Shown one piece after another: positions 17,074 to 25,238 of a stretch of DNA of 64,000 nt. Source of the DNA: Mesobacterium pallidum. GTDB lineage: Bacteria; Pseudomonadota; Alphaproteobacteria; Rhodobacterales; Rhodobacteraceae. The notes under the pieces were generated by a model. That model searched no databases, was not told the DNA's origin, and saw only the letters and a list, made by a program, of their open reading frames with translations. The DNA lies in the NCBI RefSeq assembly GCF_019966535.1, contig NZ_JAIMID010000018.1:1-64000 (forward strand). Reading direction: 5' to 3'. Numbering within the stretch: the first letter of the stretch is position 1; every line of letters starts with the position of its first letter. Position numbers and translations under genes: made by a program.

Positions 17074-17959
17074 CTAGGGCGATCACCCCCACGATAAAGA
17101 TGTTGGCCAGCGCCAGCGAGATCCCCAGTTTCCAGCTGAGCGCCAGATAGCGCGCTTCGCGGATGCGCGGCATGTAGCGCCCGACGCCCAGCATCGCGGC
17201 GGCCACGAACATGATCTTGATCGCGCTCCAGGCCCAGGGCGGCAGCCAGGGGCCGAGCCAGCCGCCGAGGTAGAAGGTCACGGTCGCGCCCGCCAGCGCC
17301 AGGATGATCGTCATGCGCCCCAGCCGCAGCACCGCGAGGCGCGCGCCGGTATATTCCGCCTCGACCCCTCCGGCCAGCTCGCCGGTGGCATCGGGCAGGT
17401 CGAGCGGCGGCAGCCAGGCCAGCCCCATCGCCGCCACGACGAACAGGACGAAACCGATCGGCTGGTAGATCACGTTCCAGAGCTGCGCCTGCGAGGTCAC
17501 GATCTGCACCGTAGAAAGCGACTCCGCCCGCATCGCCACGGCAGTGATCGGCATTACGATCAGCATCGCATAGGCGATGAACTGGCCCAGGAACCGCCAG
17601 CCCGCGATCATGGCATAGGCCCCGTTCGGCCCCCATCCGGCCATGATGAGCGCCACCAGAACATAGGCCAGCGCCGCGTTCAGGAACAGCGCCCCGGTGG
17701 CCAGGTCGGTGATGATCAGACCCGGCGCCAGCGGGATCACCGCCACCGCCAACAGCCCGGCCACCAGCAGCAGAACCGGCCCGATCTCGAAGAATAGCCG
17801 GTCGGATTTGCGCGCCAGCACCGACTCGCGCCCGAGCAGCGCCAGCGCCGCCCAGGCGGGACCCGTCAGGCTCAGGTGGCCATGCACCGCCCAGCGTTCG
17901 ATCACGGCCAGAAGGTAGGCCCCGAGGGCCAGCGACAGAAGGACGATGGCGACAGTCAT
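17039..17959 (-). CDS. nuoH: Complex-I-like membrane subunit NuoH, 3' end replaced by IS sequence
   Basis: 306 residues, eight or so membrane helices. Recognised by VEAEYTGARLAVLRLG (the NuoH AEYSG motif) and RYLALSWKLGISLALAN near the C-terminus. The first cytoplasmic loop differs from classical NuoH: the RxGPNxxG region is replaced by a segment around HGHLSLTGPAW. The IS insertion occurs after ...GVIAL, and the reading frame now ends in 11 residues (GSGPIDFRLGT) from the element. Without the element the gene would end four residues later (VVPI) and overlap nuoJ. The change touches only the extreme C-terminus, so the protein may still work. It overlaps the upstream fusion gene by 4 nt. Confidence 0.88.
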   Translation of the reverse strand: MTVAIVLLSLALGAYLLAVIERWAVHGHLSLTGPAWAALALLGRESVLARKSDRLFFEIGPVLLLVAGLLAVAVIPLAPGLIITDLATGALFLNAALAYVLVALIMAGWGPNGAYAMIAGWRFLGQFIAYAMLIVMPITAVAMRAESLSTVQIVTSQAQLWNVIYQPIGFVLFVVAAMGLAWLPPLDLPDATGELAGGVEAEYTGARLAVLRLGRMTIILALAGATVTFYLGGWLGPWLPPWAWSAIKIMFVAAAMLGVGRYMPRIREARYLALSWKLGISLALANIFIVGVIALGSGPIDFRLGT

Positions 17960-19803
17960 CCGCGCATCTCCCAGGGCGACAGGTCGAGCGAGCCGATGGC
18001 CACCAGCGCATCGCCCAGCTCCCGCTGCCGGGTCAGATCGTCGATCAGGGCAAGATGCGCGGTGGACGGCGTTTTCAGCTCCGCCCCGGTCACCTTGCCA
18101 TCGGTCAGCGTCACGGTCAGGCGCGCCGCGCCGCGCGGCGTTTCGATGCTGGCCGCGCCCTCGCCCGAGACCACGCCCACATCCGCCAGCATGGGTGCGG
18201 CAAGCGTGCCCGCCGTCGCGATCAGCCCGATGCTCTGGTCGATCTCGTCGCAGCGCAGCATCATCCGGGCCAGCGCGTCGCCGCCATTCCGGACGCGGAT
18301 CCCGAACCCAAGCTCCTTCAGCGTTGCATCGTCGCTGCGCGCATCCGACCCGCCGCCGCGCGCCCGGTCCACCGGCCCCCACGCGACGCGGTCCTTTCCG
18401 ACACGCCCGATCCCCCGCAGGCGCATCCGCATCAGGGGCGCCGCCTGAACCCGTCGGATCAGCCGCCCGATCGGTCCCGCCAGCGCGGCGATTTCGGCGG
18501 CGCCTGCACCCTGCACCGCCAGTTGCAGCGCCCCGGCCCGCCCCGCCAGCCACAGAAACCCGGTTTGGACGCCGAACTCGGCCAGCCAACTCAGGTGGCT
18601 CGCGATCCGCTCCCGCTCGATGGCGGCGGCACGGGCGCGGCGATCATCCGCGCCGAACGCGATTCCGGCAGCGTCCTCGATCGCAGCACAGGCCAGCGCC
18701 CGGTAGGCAATCGGGCTTGACTGCATCGCCGCCAGATGATCGACGAATTGGCCCGGGGCCATTGCCGTCCCCCCCGGCAGGTCGGCCATCCCGACAAGGC
18801 TCCGGGCGTCGCTGCCCGCCACGGTATCGCCGTCCAGTGTCAGGCTCAGGTGCAGACCGGCGGGCAGACCGGGGAAGAACGGGCCGAAAGGCGCTTCGAT
18901 CCACTCCATTTGCAAGCCGTCGCTGCTGCGCGGCTGATCTTTGGTCAATTCGACCATCGACATGAAATGTGGCTCGATTCCGTCAACGGGTTCGGAGGAA
19001 TGCCCGCCATGTCCGGAATGCCCACCATGACCCCCGTGGCCCTTGTGCCCGTGGCCGCCCTCGCTGCCGGCCTTCACCAGGGTCATGCCGCATTTCGGGC
19101 ATTTGCCGGGTTCGTCGCTGACCACTTCGGGGTGCATCGGGCAGGTGTAGGCGGCGTCCTTGGCTGTGTCACCGTGGTCGGTGTGGCAGCTATCGCCCGA
19201 CTTCGGTTCGTGCCCGGAATGGTCGGCCATCTCGGACATGGTCTGCGCCTGCCCGTGACCACGGTGGCCTGCTGCGGATGTTTCCCGCGGGACAAGGGTC
19301 ATGCCGCATTTGGGGCAATCGCCGGGCTCGTCGCGGATTATTTCGGGGTGCATCGGGCAGGTGTATTCGATGCGCACTTCCAGTGCGGCAGCGGTAAAAT
19401 CGGCCGCATCCGGCTGGAAAGCGCCCGCTGCGACGACGCGGCGCAGCTCTGCCAGTCCCGATTGCAGGCCCTCCTGGGTCAACGGCGCCGATACATCGGC
19501 CGCGGGCAGAGGCGCGATGTCCCCGGCACCAAGCGCGAGGATCGCCCGCGGGCGCGGCATCTGGGCAAAGACGACCGCCGCTGCATCCCGCAGACCCTCC
19601 GGGATCGGGCCGACGATGATCAGGACCCCGGCGTGGCGCGGCGTGCCGACGACGCGCAGGTGCGGCCCCGCCAGATCGAGCCCCCGCGACCGGGCGACGG
19701 CCGGACCGGGCAGCACGAAGGCACTCAGGTCGCGCGACATTGCCGTGGCGATGACCCGCCGGATCCCGGAGATCGCGCCCTGACGCGCGCCCGCAAGCAT
19801 CAT
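17956..19803 (-). CDS. NuoB-like / two heavy-metal-binding domains / NuoD-like fusion
   Basis: 615 residues, start ATG at 19803 overlapping the nuoA stop. Residues 1-130 look like a degenerate NuoB (20-kDa) fold (GVLIIVGPIPEG, AILALGAGD) but contain no cysteine, so the N2 cluster ligands are missing. Two heavy-metal-binding domains follow: 147-172 (Cys149, His152, Cys163, Cys166) and 219-244 (Cys221, His224, Cys235, Cys238), each with the YTCPMHPE...CPKCGM pattern, separated and followed by His/Gly-rich linkers. Residues 275-615 resemble NuoD (49-kDa, hydrogenase large-subunit fold), including ETPRGAARL near 554 and a C-terminal GSLDLSPWEMR, without the metal-centre cysteines. No NuoC, E, F, G or I is nearby. 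Probable peripheral module of the nuo-like complex; reaction unknown. Confidence 0.8.
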   Translation of the reverse strand: MMLAGARQGAISGIRRVIATAMSRDLSAFVLPGPAVARSRGLDLAGPHLRVVGTPRHAGVLIIVGPIPEGLRDAAAVVFAQMPRPRAILALGAGDIAPLPAADVSAPLTQEGLQSGLAELRRVVAAGAFQPDAADFTAAALEVRIEYTCPMHPEIIRDEPGDCPKCGMTLVPRETSAAGHRGHGQAQTMSEMADHSGHEPKSGDSCHTDHGDTAKDAAYTCPMHPEVVSDEPGKCPKCGMTLVKAGSEGGHGHKGHGGHGGHSGHGGHSSEPVDGIEPHFMSMVELTKDQPRSSDGLQMEWIEAPFGPFFPGLPAGLHLSLTLDGDTVAGSDARSLVGMADLPGGTAMAPGQFVDHLAAMQSSPIAYRALACAAIEDAAGIAFGADDRRARAAAIERERIASHLSWLAEFGVQTGFLWLAGRAGALQLAVQGAGAAEIAALAGPIGRLIRRVQAAPLMRMRLRGIGRVGKDRVAWGPVDRARGGGSDARSDDATLKELGFGIRVRNGGDALARMMLRCDEIDQSIGLIATAGTLAAPMLADVGVVSGEGAASIETPRGAARLTVTLTDGKVTGAELKTPSTAHLALIDDLTRQRELGDALVAIGSLDLSPWEMRG

Positions 19804-20162
19804 TGCCGCCTCAGTGCGCCCTGGCTCCAGCCATAGAGCAGGCCCAGAAACAGGATGGCAAGAAACACGCCCATGTCGAGCAGGGCGATGAGCCCTTCCT
19901 CGCGATAAACGACGGCCCACGGATACATGAAGGCCATTTCCATGTCGAAGGCGAGAAACAGAAGCGCGTACCCGGCATAGCGGGCATGGTAACGCACCCA
20001 GACCGGATCGCGCGACAGGGTGCCCGCGGTGGCGGGAACATCCTTGCCGGGTTCCGCGCGGGCGCGTCCGATCGCGCGGGCAAACGCATAGAGGCTGATG
20101 ACAAAGCCGAACACGCCGACGCTCAATCCGAATAGGATGGCATACTGGGAAAGCTCGCTCAT
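19800..20162 (-). CDS. nuoA: Complex-I-like membrane subunit NuoA
   Basis: 120 residues, three membrane helices. Recognised by RYHARYAGYALLFLAFDMEMAF, close to the NuoA consensus FxxxYYxxAllFllFDvEiaflyPWAv, and by PWAVVYRE. First gene of the nuo-like run; AGGAGGCGGAG upstream is a strong ribosome site. The stop overlaps the start of the fusion gene (ATGATG). A promoter for the whole - strand run is expected in the region 20163-20540. Confidence 0.92.
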   Translation of the reverse strand: MSELSQYAILFGLSVGVFGFVISLYAFARAIGRARAEPGKDVPATAGTLSRDPVWVRYHARYAGYALLFLAFDMEMAFMYPWAVVYREEGLIALLDMGVFLAILFLGLLYGWSQGALRRQ

Positions 20163-20540
20163 CTTCTACTCCGCCTCCTTGCGACTGGTGGTCCAGGATC
20201 ACACTAAGTCTTTGAACTTCGGAGCACAATCAGGCAAACGCCCAGGCCTCGCCCCGGCTGATATCAAGACGCTGCAGGACACAGACCATTACAGAACCGT
20301 CGGTGAAACCGTATACTGTGACGCAAACGACACCAGATGGACCGGCCGGAGACCCGGCGTTCGACCCGTGCCGCTTTAGCCTCTGCGCCCGCGTGACTGC
20401 CGAGGCGACGCGGAGCAGGCGTTTCGCCTCCTGTTTTGGGGGGAGCCGGACCAATCCTGCGGCTGACGATTTGCATTCTTTTCAAGGCTGTAGAAGTCGC
20501 TTAGGTTTGGAAACAGAGTAGGCTAGAAAAGGAAAATGCC
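20163..20540. other. Divergent intergenic region between nuoA and the DUF6629 gene
   Basis: About 380 nt without a convincing gene. It should hold the promoter of the long - strand run beginning with nuoA (ribosome site just right of 20162) and one for the + strand gene at 20541 (AAAGGAAAA upstream of its ATG). I looked for FNR-like and CueR-like dyads and saw none clear enough to call. Confidence 0.5.
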
Positions 20541-21227
20541 ATGTGCCTGTCGGCCCAAGTCAGTTTTGCTGCAAGCGTTTTCCTTGTCGGGGGTGGGGCC
20601 GCCATTTCGATCGTGGCCTTCCAGCGCAACAAGCGCTATCTCCCGCTTGCATTGATGCCGCTTTTCGCAGGTCTTCAGCAATTCACTGAGGGTTTCGTCT
20701 GGGTTGGCATGAACGGAAATGATCCACTGACGGTCTTGTGGGGGGCGATGGGGTTCATCTTCTTCACTTGGTTCATGTGGCCGATTTGGGTTCCCTTCTC
20801 GGTTTATGTACTGGAGCCGGACGACAGTCCGCGTAAGCGATTGTTCCGCCTTATGGCGCTGATCGGACTGGCCTTCGGCCTGCTGCTCTACATCCCGCAC
20901 GGGCTCAACAGCGACATGGTCGTGGTCGAGATCAACAACCAGTCGCTGGCCTATGAAAAATCCATGTGGCTCGATTTCATGATGCCGCGGTGGTTGACCA
21001 ACACGATCTACGTGACCCTCATCACACTGCCGCCGGCCCTGTCGCACTACAAACATGTGCGCCATTTCGCCCTGACGCTGGTGGCGGTGATCGTGGTCGA
21101 TATTGCTTTCCTGCAATATGCCTACATTTCTTTCTTCTGCCTGCTGGCAGGACTTGCGACGCTGCATCTGGTCTACATCATCCTGACAAACAAGTGCGCC
21201 CGTGAATGTCCTGAACTGTTCGCCTAA
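20541..21227 (+). CDS. DUF6629-like membrane protein
   Basis: 228 residues, about seven hydrophobic helices. It begins MCLSAQVSFAASVFLVGGGAA, close to the MCFSAxASF start typical of DUF6629 proteins, and has FAGLQQFTEGFVWVG. It is an inner-membrane protein of unknown function. A GGAAAA ribosome site precedes the ATG. It stands alone, divergent from the nuo-like run and followed by about 250 nt of non-coding sequence. Confidence 0.75.
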   Translation: MCLSAQVSFAASVFLVGGGAAISIVAFQRNKRYLPLALMPLFAGLQQFTEGFVWVGMNGNDPLTVLWGAMGFIFFTWFMWPIWVPFSVYVLEPDDSPRKRLFRLMALIGLAFGLLLYIPHGLNSDMVVVEINNQSLAYEKSMWLDFMMPRWLTNTIYVTLITLPPALSHYKHVRHFALTLVAVIVVDIAFLQYAYISFFCLLAGLATLHLVYIILTNKCARECPELFA

Positions 21228-21321
21228 ATCCGACAAGTAAATGGGATCCGGGCAAAGACTGCTGGTACCAATGACGAGGTCAACGGGAAGCGCTTGATCT
21301 GAAAGAAGAAGCTGCAAAAAA

Positions 21322-21335
21322 GTAAGCGCGCTTAC
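21322..21335. repeat. Perfect 14-bp palindrome
   Basis: GTAAGCGCGCTTAC, within the about 250-nt gap between the DUF6629 gene and the IS5-group element. The rest of that gap (21228-21476) shows no gene. The palindrome could be an operator or chance in GC-rich DNA; no T-run follows, so it is not a typical terminator. Confidence 0.4.
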
Positions 21336-21480
21336 GTGCATTCGAATCCCTATTTCCTCACCCGCATTGCCCCATACCGACCCTGATACAGTTTAAAACC
21401 TGTTCACTACATCTTCAAAGAAGGAGACCACTGCTTTCGGGTGGCCTAAGGTAAATGTGAGACTTGTTCGGTCAAGTTGG

Positions 21481-22652
21481 GGAACGTCTGAACTACGCCT
21501 TCGGCTTCGCCGAAAGCCAGTCACTCAGGCTGTGAAAGCGAAGCGCGCGCGCCAAGCACGATGAATTTCGCCCGGTATGGCGCCGCTGAGGGGCCGAAAC
21601 GGGGTCTTCAGACAGAGTCCGCCTCATGCCATCAGCTTCCGTCGCACGAGGAACAGGTTGCCGAGGGCGAACAGCGTGAAAAGTTGCGCGCGGTTTTTGG
21701 CCAGCCCCCGGTAGCGGGTCTTCAGATAGCCGAACTGGCGCTTGAGCACGCGGAACGGATGCTCGACCCGGGCACGGATCATGGCGATGATGCGGTTGAT
21801 GTCCGCGTCGGTGGGGTCGAGGGTGGCACCCTTTCCCGCCTTCCGCATGACGCCCCAGAACTTGCCGGGAGTGGAGAATGCGGCCTCGCGCGCAGCGCTG
21901 ACATAGCCCTTGTCCGCCCACACCGATGTCTCTTTGCCATGTAGGAGCTCATCCCACACCTGGCTGTCGTGCACCTTCGCTGTCGTGGTTTCGAGGCTGT
22001 GCACGATGCCGCTCTCAGCATCCACTCCGACGTGCGCTTTCATACCGAAATACCAGTCGTTACCCTTCTTCGTCGACGACATCTCCGGATCGCGGGCCTT
22101 GGCTTCGTTCTTGGTCGAGGACGGCGCGTCGATGATCGTCGCATCTACCAGCGTGCCTGAGCGCAGGGTGATACCCTGATCGGCCAGATGCATGTTCACC
22201 TCGACGAACAACCGCTCCGTTAGTGCGTGCTTCTCCAGCAGGTGTCGGAAGTTCAGGATCGTCGTCTCATCGGGGATGCGGTCATCGCCGAGCTCGATGC
22301 CCGCGAACCGGCGCATGGCCTCGCTGTCGTAGAGCATCTCCTCGGCCATGGGATCGCTGAGCGCATACCATTGCTGGAGGAAATACACCCGCAACATCGT
22401 TTCCAGTGGCATCGGCGGACGCCCTCCGCGCGCACCCCGCTTCGGGTAATGCAGTTCAATCAGGGCAAGCAGCCGCGTCCACGGCACCACATCTTCCATC
22501 TCGGCCAGGAACTTCTCGCGCCGCGTCTGTTTCTTCTTCATCGCGTGGCGGAGGTCGGGAAAGGCTGGCTGCTTGGGCATCGGCGGGCGTCCTTTTTCGT
22601 CCCGCTCAGTCTACCCCGCCGCGCTCAGCGCGCGAGGTTTTTCAGACTCTCC
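21481..22652 (-). mobile_element. IS5-group insertion sequence, 1172 bp
   Basis: Ends are imperfect inverted repeats: GGAACGTCTGAA at the left and, read inward, GGAGAGTCTGAA at the right. A TTGG target duplication flanks the element at 21477-21480 and 22653-22656. It carries one full-length transposase on the - strand. The element lies about 140 nt past the end of virB6, at the edge of the secretion operon. Confidence 0.85.
21624..22580 (-). CDS. IS5-group DDE transposase
   Basis: 318 residues, single uninterrupted ORF. Order: N-terminal DUF772-type domain (RGGRPPMPLETMLRVYFLQQWY), then DDE domain with Asp in GTLVDATIIDAPSSTKN, Asp in VWADKGY and Glu in RVEHPFRVLKRQFG. Size and motifs match the IS5 group, not the IS427 type seen at 16.2 kb, so the window holds two unrelated insertions. 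The reading frame appears intact. Confidence 0.93.
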   Translation of the reverse strand: MPKQPAFPDLRHAMKKKQTRREKFLAEMEDVVPWTRLLALIELHYPKRGARGGRPPMPLETMLRVYFLQQWYALSDPMAEEMLYDSEAMRRFAGIELGDDRIPDETTILNFRHLLEKHALTERLFVEVNMHLADQGITLRSGTLVDATIIDAPSSTKNEAKARDPEMSSTKKGNDWYFGMKAHVGVDAESGIVHSLETTTAKVHDSQVWDELLHGKETSVWADKGYVSAAREAAFSTPGKFWGVMRKAGKGATLDPTDADINRIIAMIRARVEHPFRVLKRQFGYLKTRYRGLAKNRAQLFTLFALGNLFLVRRKLMA

Positions 22653-22788
22653 TTGGCTGTAGGGGAGGTAAAATCAGCTAACCCGCCAAACACCCTACAT
22701 ACCGCGTAGAAGCCGATTTCATGTTGCACACACAATGCAAAAGGTAGAACTTAAGCCATTGAACTTCCAAACGAACCAGTCCAATCCA

Positions 22789-23814
22789 TCACTGGACCAA
22801 CCTCTTTGCCCTCTCTGATACCCTGACTAGCTGAACGCTCGTGGTTGTTGCTGCCGCCCTTAAAGCAGCTGGACTGTGCACAACGCCTCGCCCAATCACT
22901 TCCCCAGCGGTCAAAGCCCCGACCCGCGCCCGCCCTTGAACGCCGGACGTATTGACCATCCCCCTGGCAACCGCAGCCGCAGCGGCAAACGCATTCGGTC
23001 CGGCCACAACCATGAAATTCCCCGACAGGCCACGTACAATGAGCGGCGTCGCCGCGACGAACCCCTTCGCGAGAAACACCATCACGAAGAACGGGATAAG
23101 CGAGCCGATATTGGTCGCGGAGCCAGGATCGCCGAGCTGCGCCAGGAGCGCGTTGGCCATGCCGACTACGGTCGAGAACATCGCGGCGATGACGACGGGG
23201 TAGAAGGCATAGCTGACGGTGGTCGAGACCCAGCGGTGGAAGAAATCCTTGGTCGCCTCGAAGAGCGATAGTGCGATCATGACGGGCGCGAGTCCGAGCA
23301 TCAGGGTCAGCATCATCTTGGCGAAGATCAGCACGATCCCGGTCATGAAGCCGAGGAGGCTCAGGAGCACGAGGCCGATACCACCGAGGATCGCACCGGT
23401 CATCCAGTTCAGGTTGCTGCCGATGGCGTTCAGGTAGTCGGCAAATCGTTCAATGAGATTATCAAATTCGCCAGCGAAGTGCGTGGCCCCTGCCCCGCCT
23501 CCACCAACTGACGACACGAGCGCGCCTGCGACGTAATCCAATCCGCCGATCACCGCGTTGGCGACTGCATTGAACTGGACCCAGTTGAAGGCAAAAAGCC
23601 CGACCAGCATCAGCTTCATGAGGTACCAGAAGAAGCTCGCGCCATCCATGCTGCGGTACTGGAAGGCCATATTGATGAAGAGCCCGATGGCCGAGAGGGT
23701 CACCATCAGCAGGACGATCGTGCCAATGTTGCCTGCGACCGCCCCGAACTGGGACTCCGCGGCATCGGCAAGGAACGCGTCCGCCGTTCCAACCATCCAG
23801 CTGACGACACCCAT
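22789..23814 (-). CDS. virB6: Type IV secretion inner-membrane protein VirB6
   Basis: 341 residues, polytopic. Hydrophobic segments cluster at about 25-50, 65-95, 140-180 and 190-260, with the VirB6/TrbL-type stretch FVMVFLAKGFVAATPLIVRGL. In VirB systems this protein forms part of the inner-membrane channel. It is the last gene of the operon here, overlapping the preceding small gene by one base; in Agrobacterium order it would lie between virB5 and virB7. The C-terminal 80 residues are Ala/Val/Arg-rich. Confidence 0.85.
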   Translation of the reverse strand: MGVVSWMVGTADAFLADAAESQFGAVAGNIGTIVLLMVTLSAIGLFINMAFQYRSMDGASFFWYLMKLMLVGLFAFNWVQFNAVANAVIGGLDYVAGALVSSVGGGGAGATHFAGEFDNLIERFADYLNAIGSNLNWMTGAILGGIGLVLLSLLGFMTGIVLIFAKMMLTLMLGLAPVMIALSLFEATKDFFHRWVSTTVSYAFYPVVIAAMFSTVVGMANALLAQLGDPGSATNIGSLIPFFVMVFLAKGFVAATPLIVRGLSGNFMVVAGPNAFAAAAAVARGMVNTSGVQGRARVGALTAGEVIGRGVVHSPAALRAAATTTSVQLVRVSERAKRLVQ

Positions 23815-24233
23815 TACCAGTTGCCTTGGGCTTCACAGATGTCCTGAACGCCTTGGCGGATGTCATTGCGTTCCCGGCGGATATGAAGCTGGGCCTGCGT
23901 ATGTTCAGCATTGGAGCTGGTGGCAAACCGCTCGGCGTATTCCGCTGAAACCTCATCCCATCCCGGGAAGCGCGTTTCGCAAGAGCAATCCTCTGTCTCG
24001 GCAATCCGCTCCCAAGCACGCAACTCGTATAGGTCCATCATCGTCAGCGCCTTGTAGGCTTCGCGTGGATGCAGTTCATCCATCCAAGCGGGGCGCGCAG
24101 TGCGGTCGTTGCAGATCCGGTACCTCTGCGGCGCAATGTCGACCGTGAGGTCGGTTGACACGTTGGGCGCGCCCTCGGACAGTGCCGAACCGGCACCAAG
24201 AACGACAAGAATGGCAATGTTGGAAAGGCGCAT
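23814..24233 (-). CDS. Secreted T4SS-linked protein of unknown function
   Basis: 139 residues. N-terminal signal peptide (SNIAILVVLGAGSALSEG), then a soluble domain with five Cys (RICNDR, EDCSC, DICEAQ), suggesting disulphides in the periplasm. The ATG at 24233 has AAAGGA upstream; a GTG at 24254 overlapping the virB11 stop is an alternative. It lies between virB11 and virB6 with tight junctions, so it belongs to the secretion operon. I do not recognise the family. A lysozyme-inhibitor-like or entry-exclusion role could be imagined, but nothing shows it. Confidence 0.7.
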   Translation of the reverse strand: MRLSNIAILVVLGAGSALSEGAPNVSTDLTVDIAPQRYRICNDRTARPAWMDELHPREAYKALTMMDLYELRAWERIAETEDCSCETRFPGWDEVSAEYAERFATSSNAEHTQAQLHIRRERNDIRQGVQDICEAQGNW

Positions 24234-24250
24234 GGGGTATCCTTTGATGG

Positions 24251-25237
24251 TCACTGGCGAAGCTCTTCGGTCTGACCGGGCAGGTAGAATTCGGTGATGC
24301 CGCGCGCGCCCTGGTGGCGGCCGGCCTGGATGATGACGTCGATCGAGCCTTCGATGTAGCGGATCATGTCGGTGTAGGTCAGGGGCAGATCGGTCTTCAA
24401 CGCGGCGATGGCAAGTCGTCTCACGGCGAGCTGGGGGGTTTCCGCGTGGAGCGTGGTGAGCGAGCCGCCATGGCCGGTGTTGATCGCCTCGAGGAAGGTC
24501 ATGGCCTCCTTGCCGCGAACCTCGCCGAGCACGATGCGGTCAGGCCGCATCCGCAGCGTCGAGGTCAGGAGCTGGTCGGCGCCGCGAGTGTCGCTCTCCC
24601 GATCCGAGATCAGCGTCACCGCGTTCGGTTGTCCGGGCCGCAGCTCGGCCGCCTCCTCGATGGTGACGATCCGCTCCTGATCTGGAACGAGGGAGAGGAT
24701 CTTGCGGGCCGCGACGGTCTTGCCGGTCGAGGTCCCGCCCGAGACGATCATGTTGAGCTTGTTCTGGACACAGAACTTGAGCGCGGCGTCGATCTCGCCC
24801 GTGGCCACGACCTCTCGCAGAGCAAGGTTCCGCTCGCGCCGCAGCGCCTCGAGGCTGGTTTCCTGGTCGAAGAGATATGCGAGTTTGATCTCCTGCAGCG
24901 GCAGGCTTGAGAAGAACCGCAGCGAGATCGAAAACCCGCCCTCGACAGCGGGCGGCTGGATCACCTGGGCACGGATCGGACGGTCCCGGTAGAGGATGCT
25001 GACGGAGACGATGGGTTTCTTCTGGCTGAGCGTCGTGCCCGCGGCCGAGGCGATCTGGTTGCCGAGGTCCTTGATGGCGGTCTGGCTCAGGGGCGTGCCG
25101 AGCGGAGACATGAAATGATCGCCGTGGAACTCACCCCAGGCGCTGCCGTCGGGGTTGATACAGATCTCGATCACGTCCGGACGGCCGATGGAGGGCGCCA
25201 GCGCATCGAGCGAGGCTTCGAGGTAGCTCGCCGCCAT
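24251..25237 (-). CDS. virB11: VirB11 family secretion ATPase
   Basis: 328 residues, cytoplasmic hexameric traffic ATPase. Walker A GGTSTGKT, EEAAEL (Asp-box equivalent), LTSTLRMRPDRIVLGEVRG (Walker B region) and TGHGGSLTTLHA (His box) are visible in order. The ATG at 25237 lies 1 nt after the virB10 stop. It powers pilus assembly and substrate transfer together with VirB4. Confidence 0.93.
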   Translation of the reverse strand: MAASYLEASLDALAPSIGRPDVIEICINPDGSAWGEFHGDHFMSPLGTPLSQTAIKDLGNQIASAAGTTLSQKKPIVSVSILYRDRPIRAQVIQPPAVEGGFSISLRFFSSLPLQEIKLAYLFDQETSLEALRRERNLALREVVATGEIDAALKFCVQNKLNMIVSGGTSTGKTVAARKILSLVPDQERIVTIEEAAELRPGQPNAVTLISDRESDTRGADQLLTSTLRMRPDRIVLGEVRGKEAMTFLEAINTGHGGSLTTLHAETPQLAVRRLAIAALKTDLPLTYTDMIRYIEGSIDVIIQAGRHQGARGITEFYLPGQTEELRQ

Positions 25238-25238
25238 G

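Noticed and set aside
20230..20521. Possible FNR or CueR site upstream of nuoA
   Set aside because: Near-matches such as TTGCATTCTTTTCAA lack the correct spacing or symmetry.
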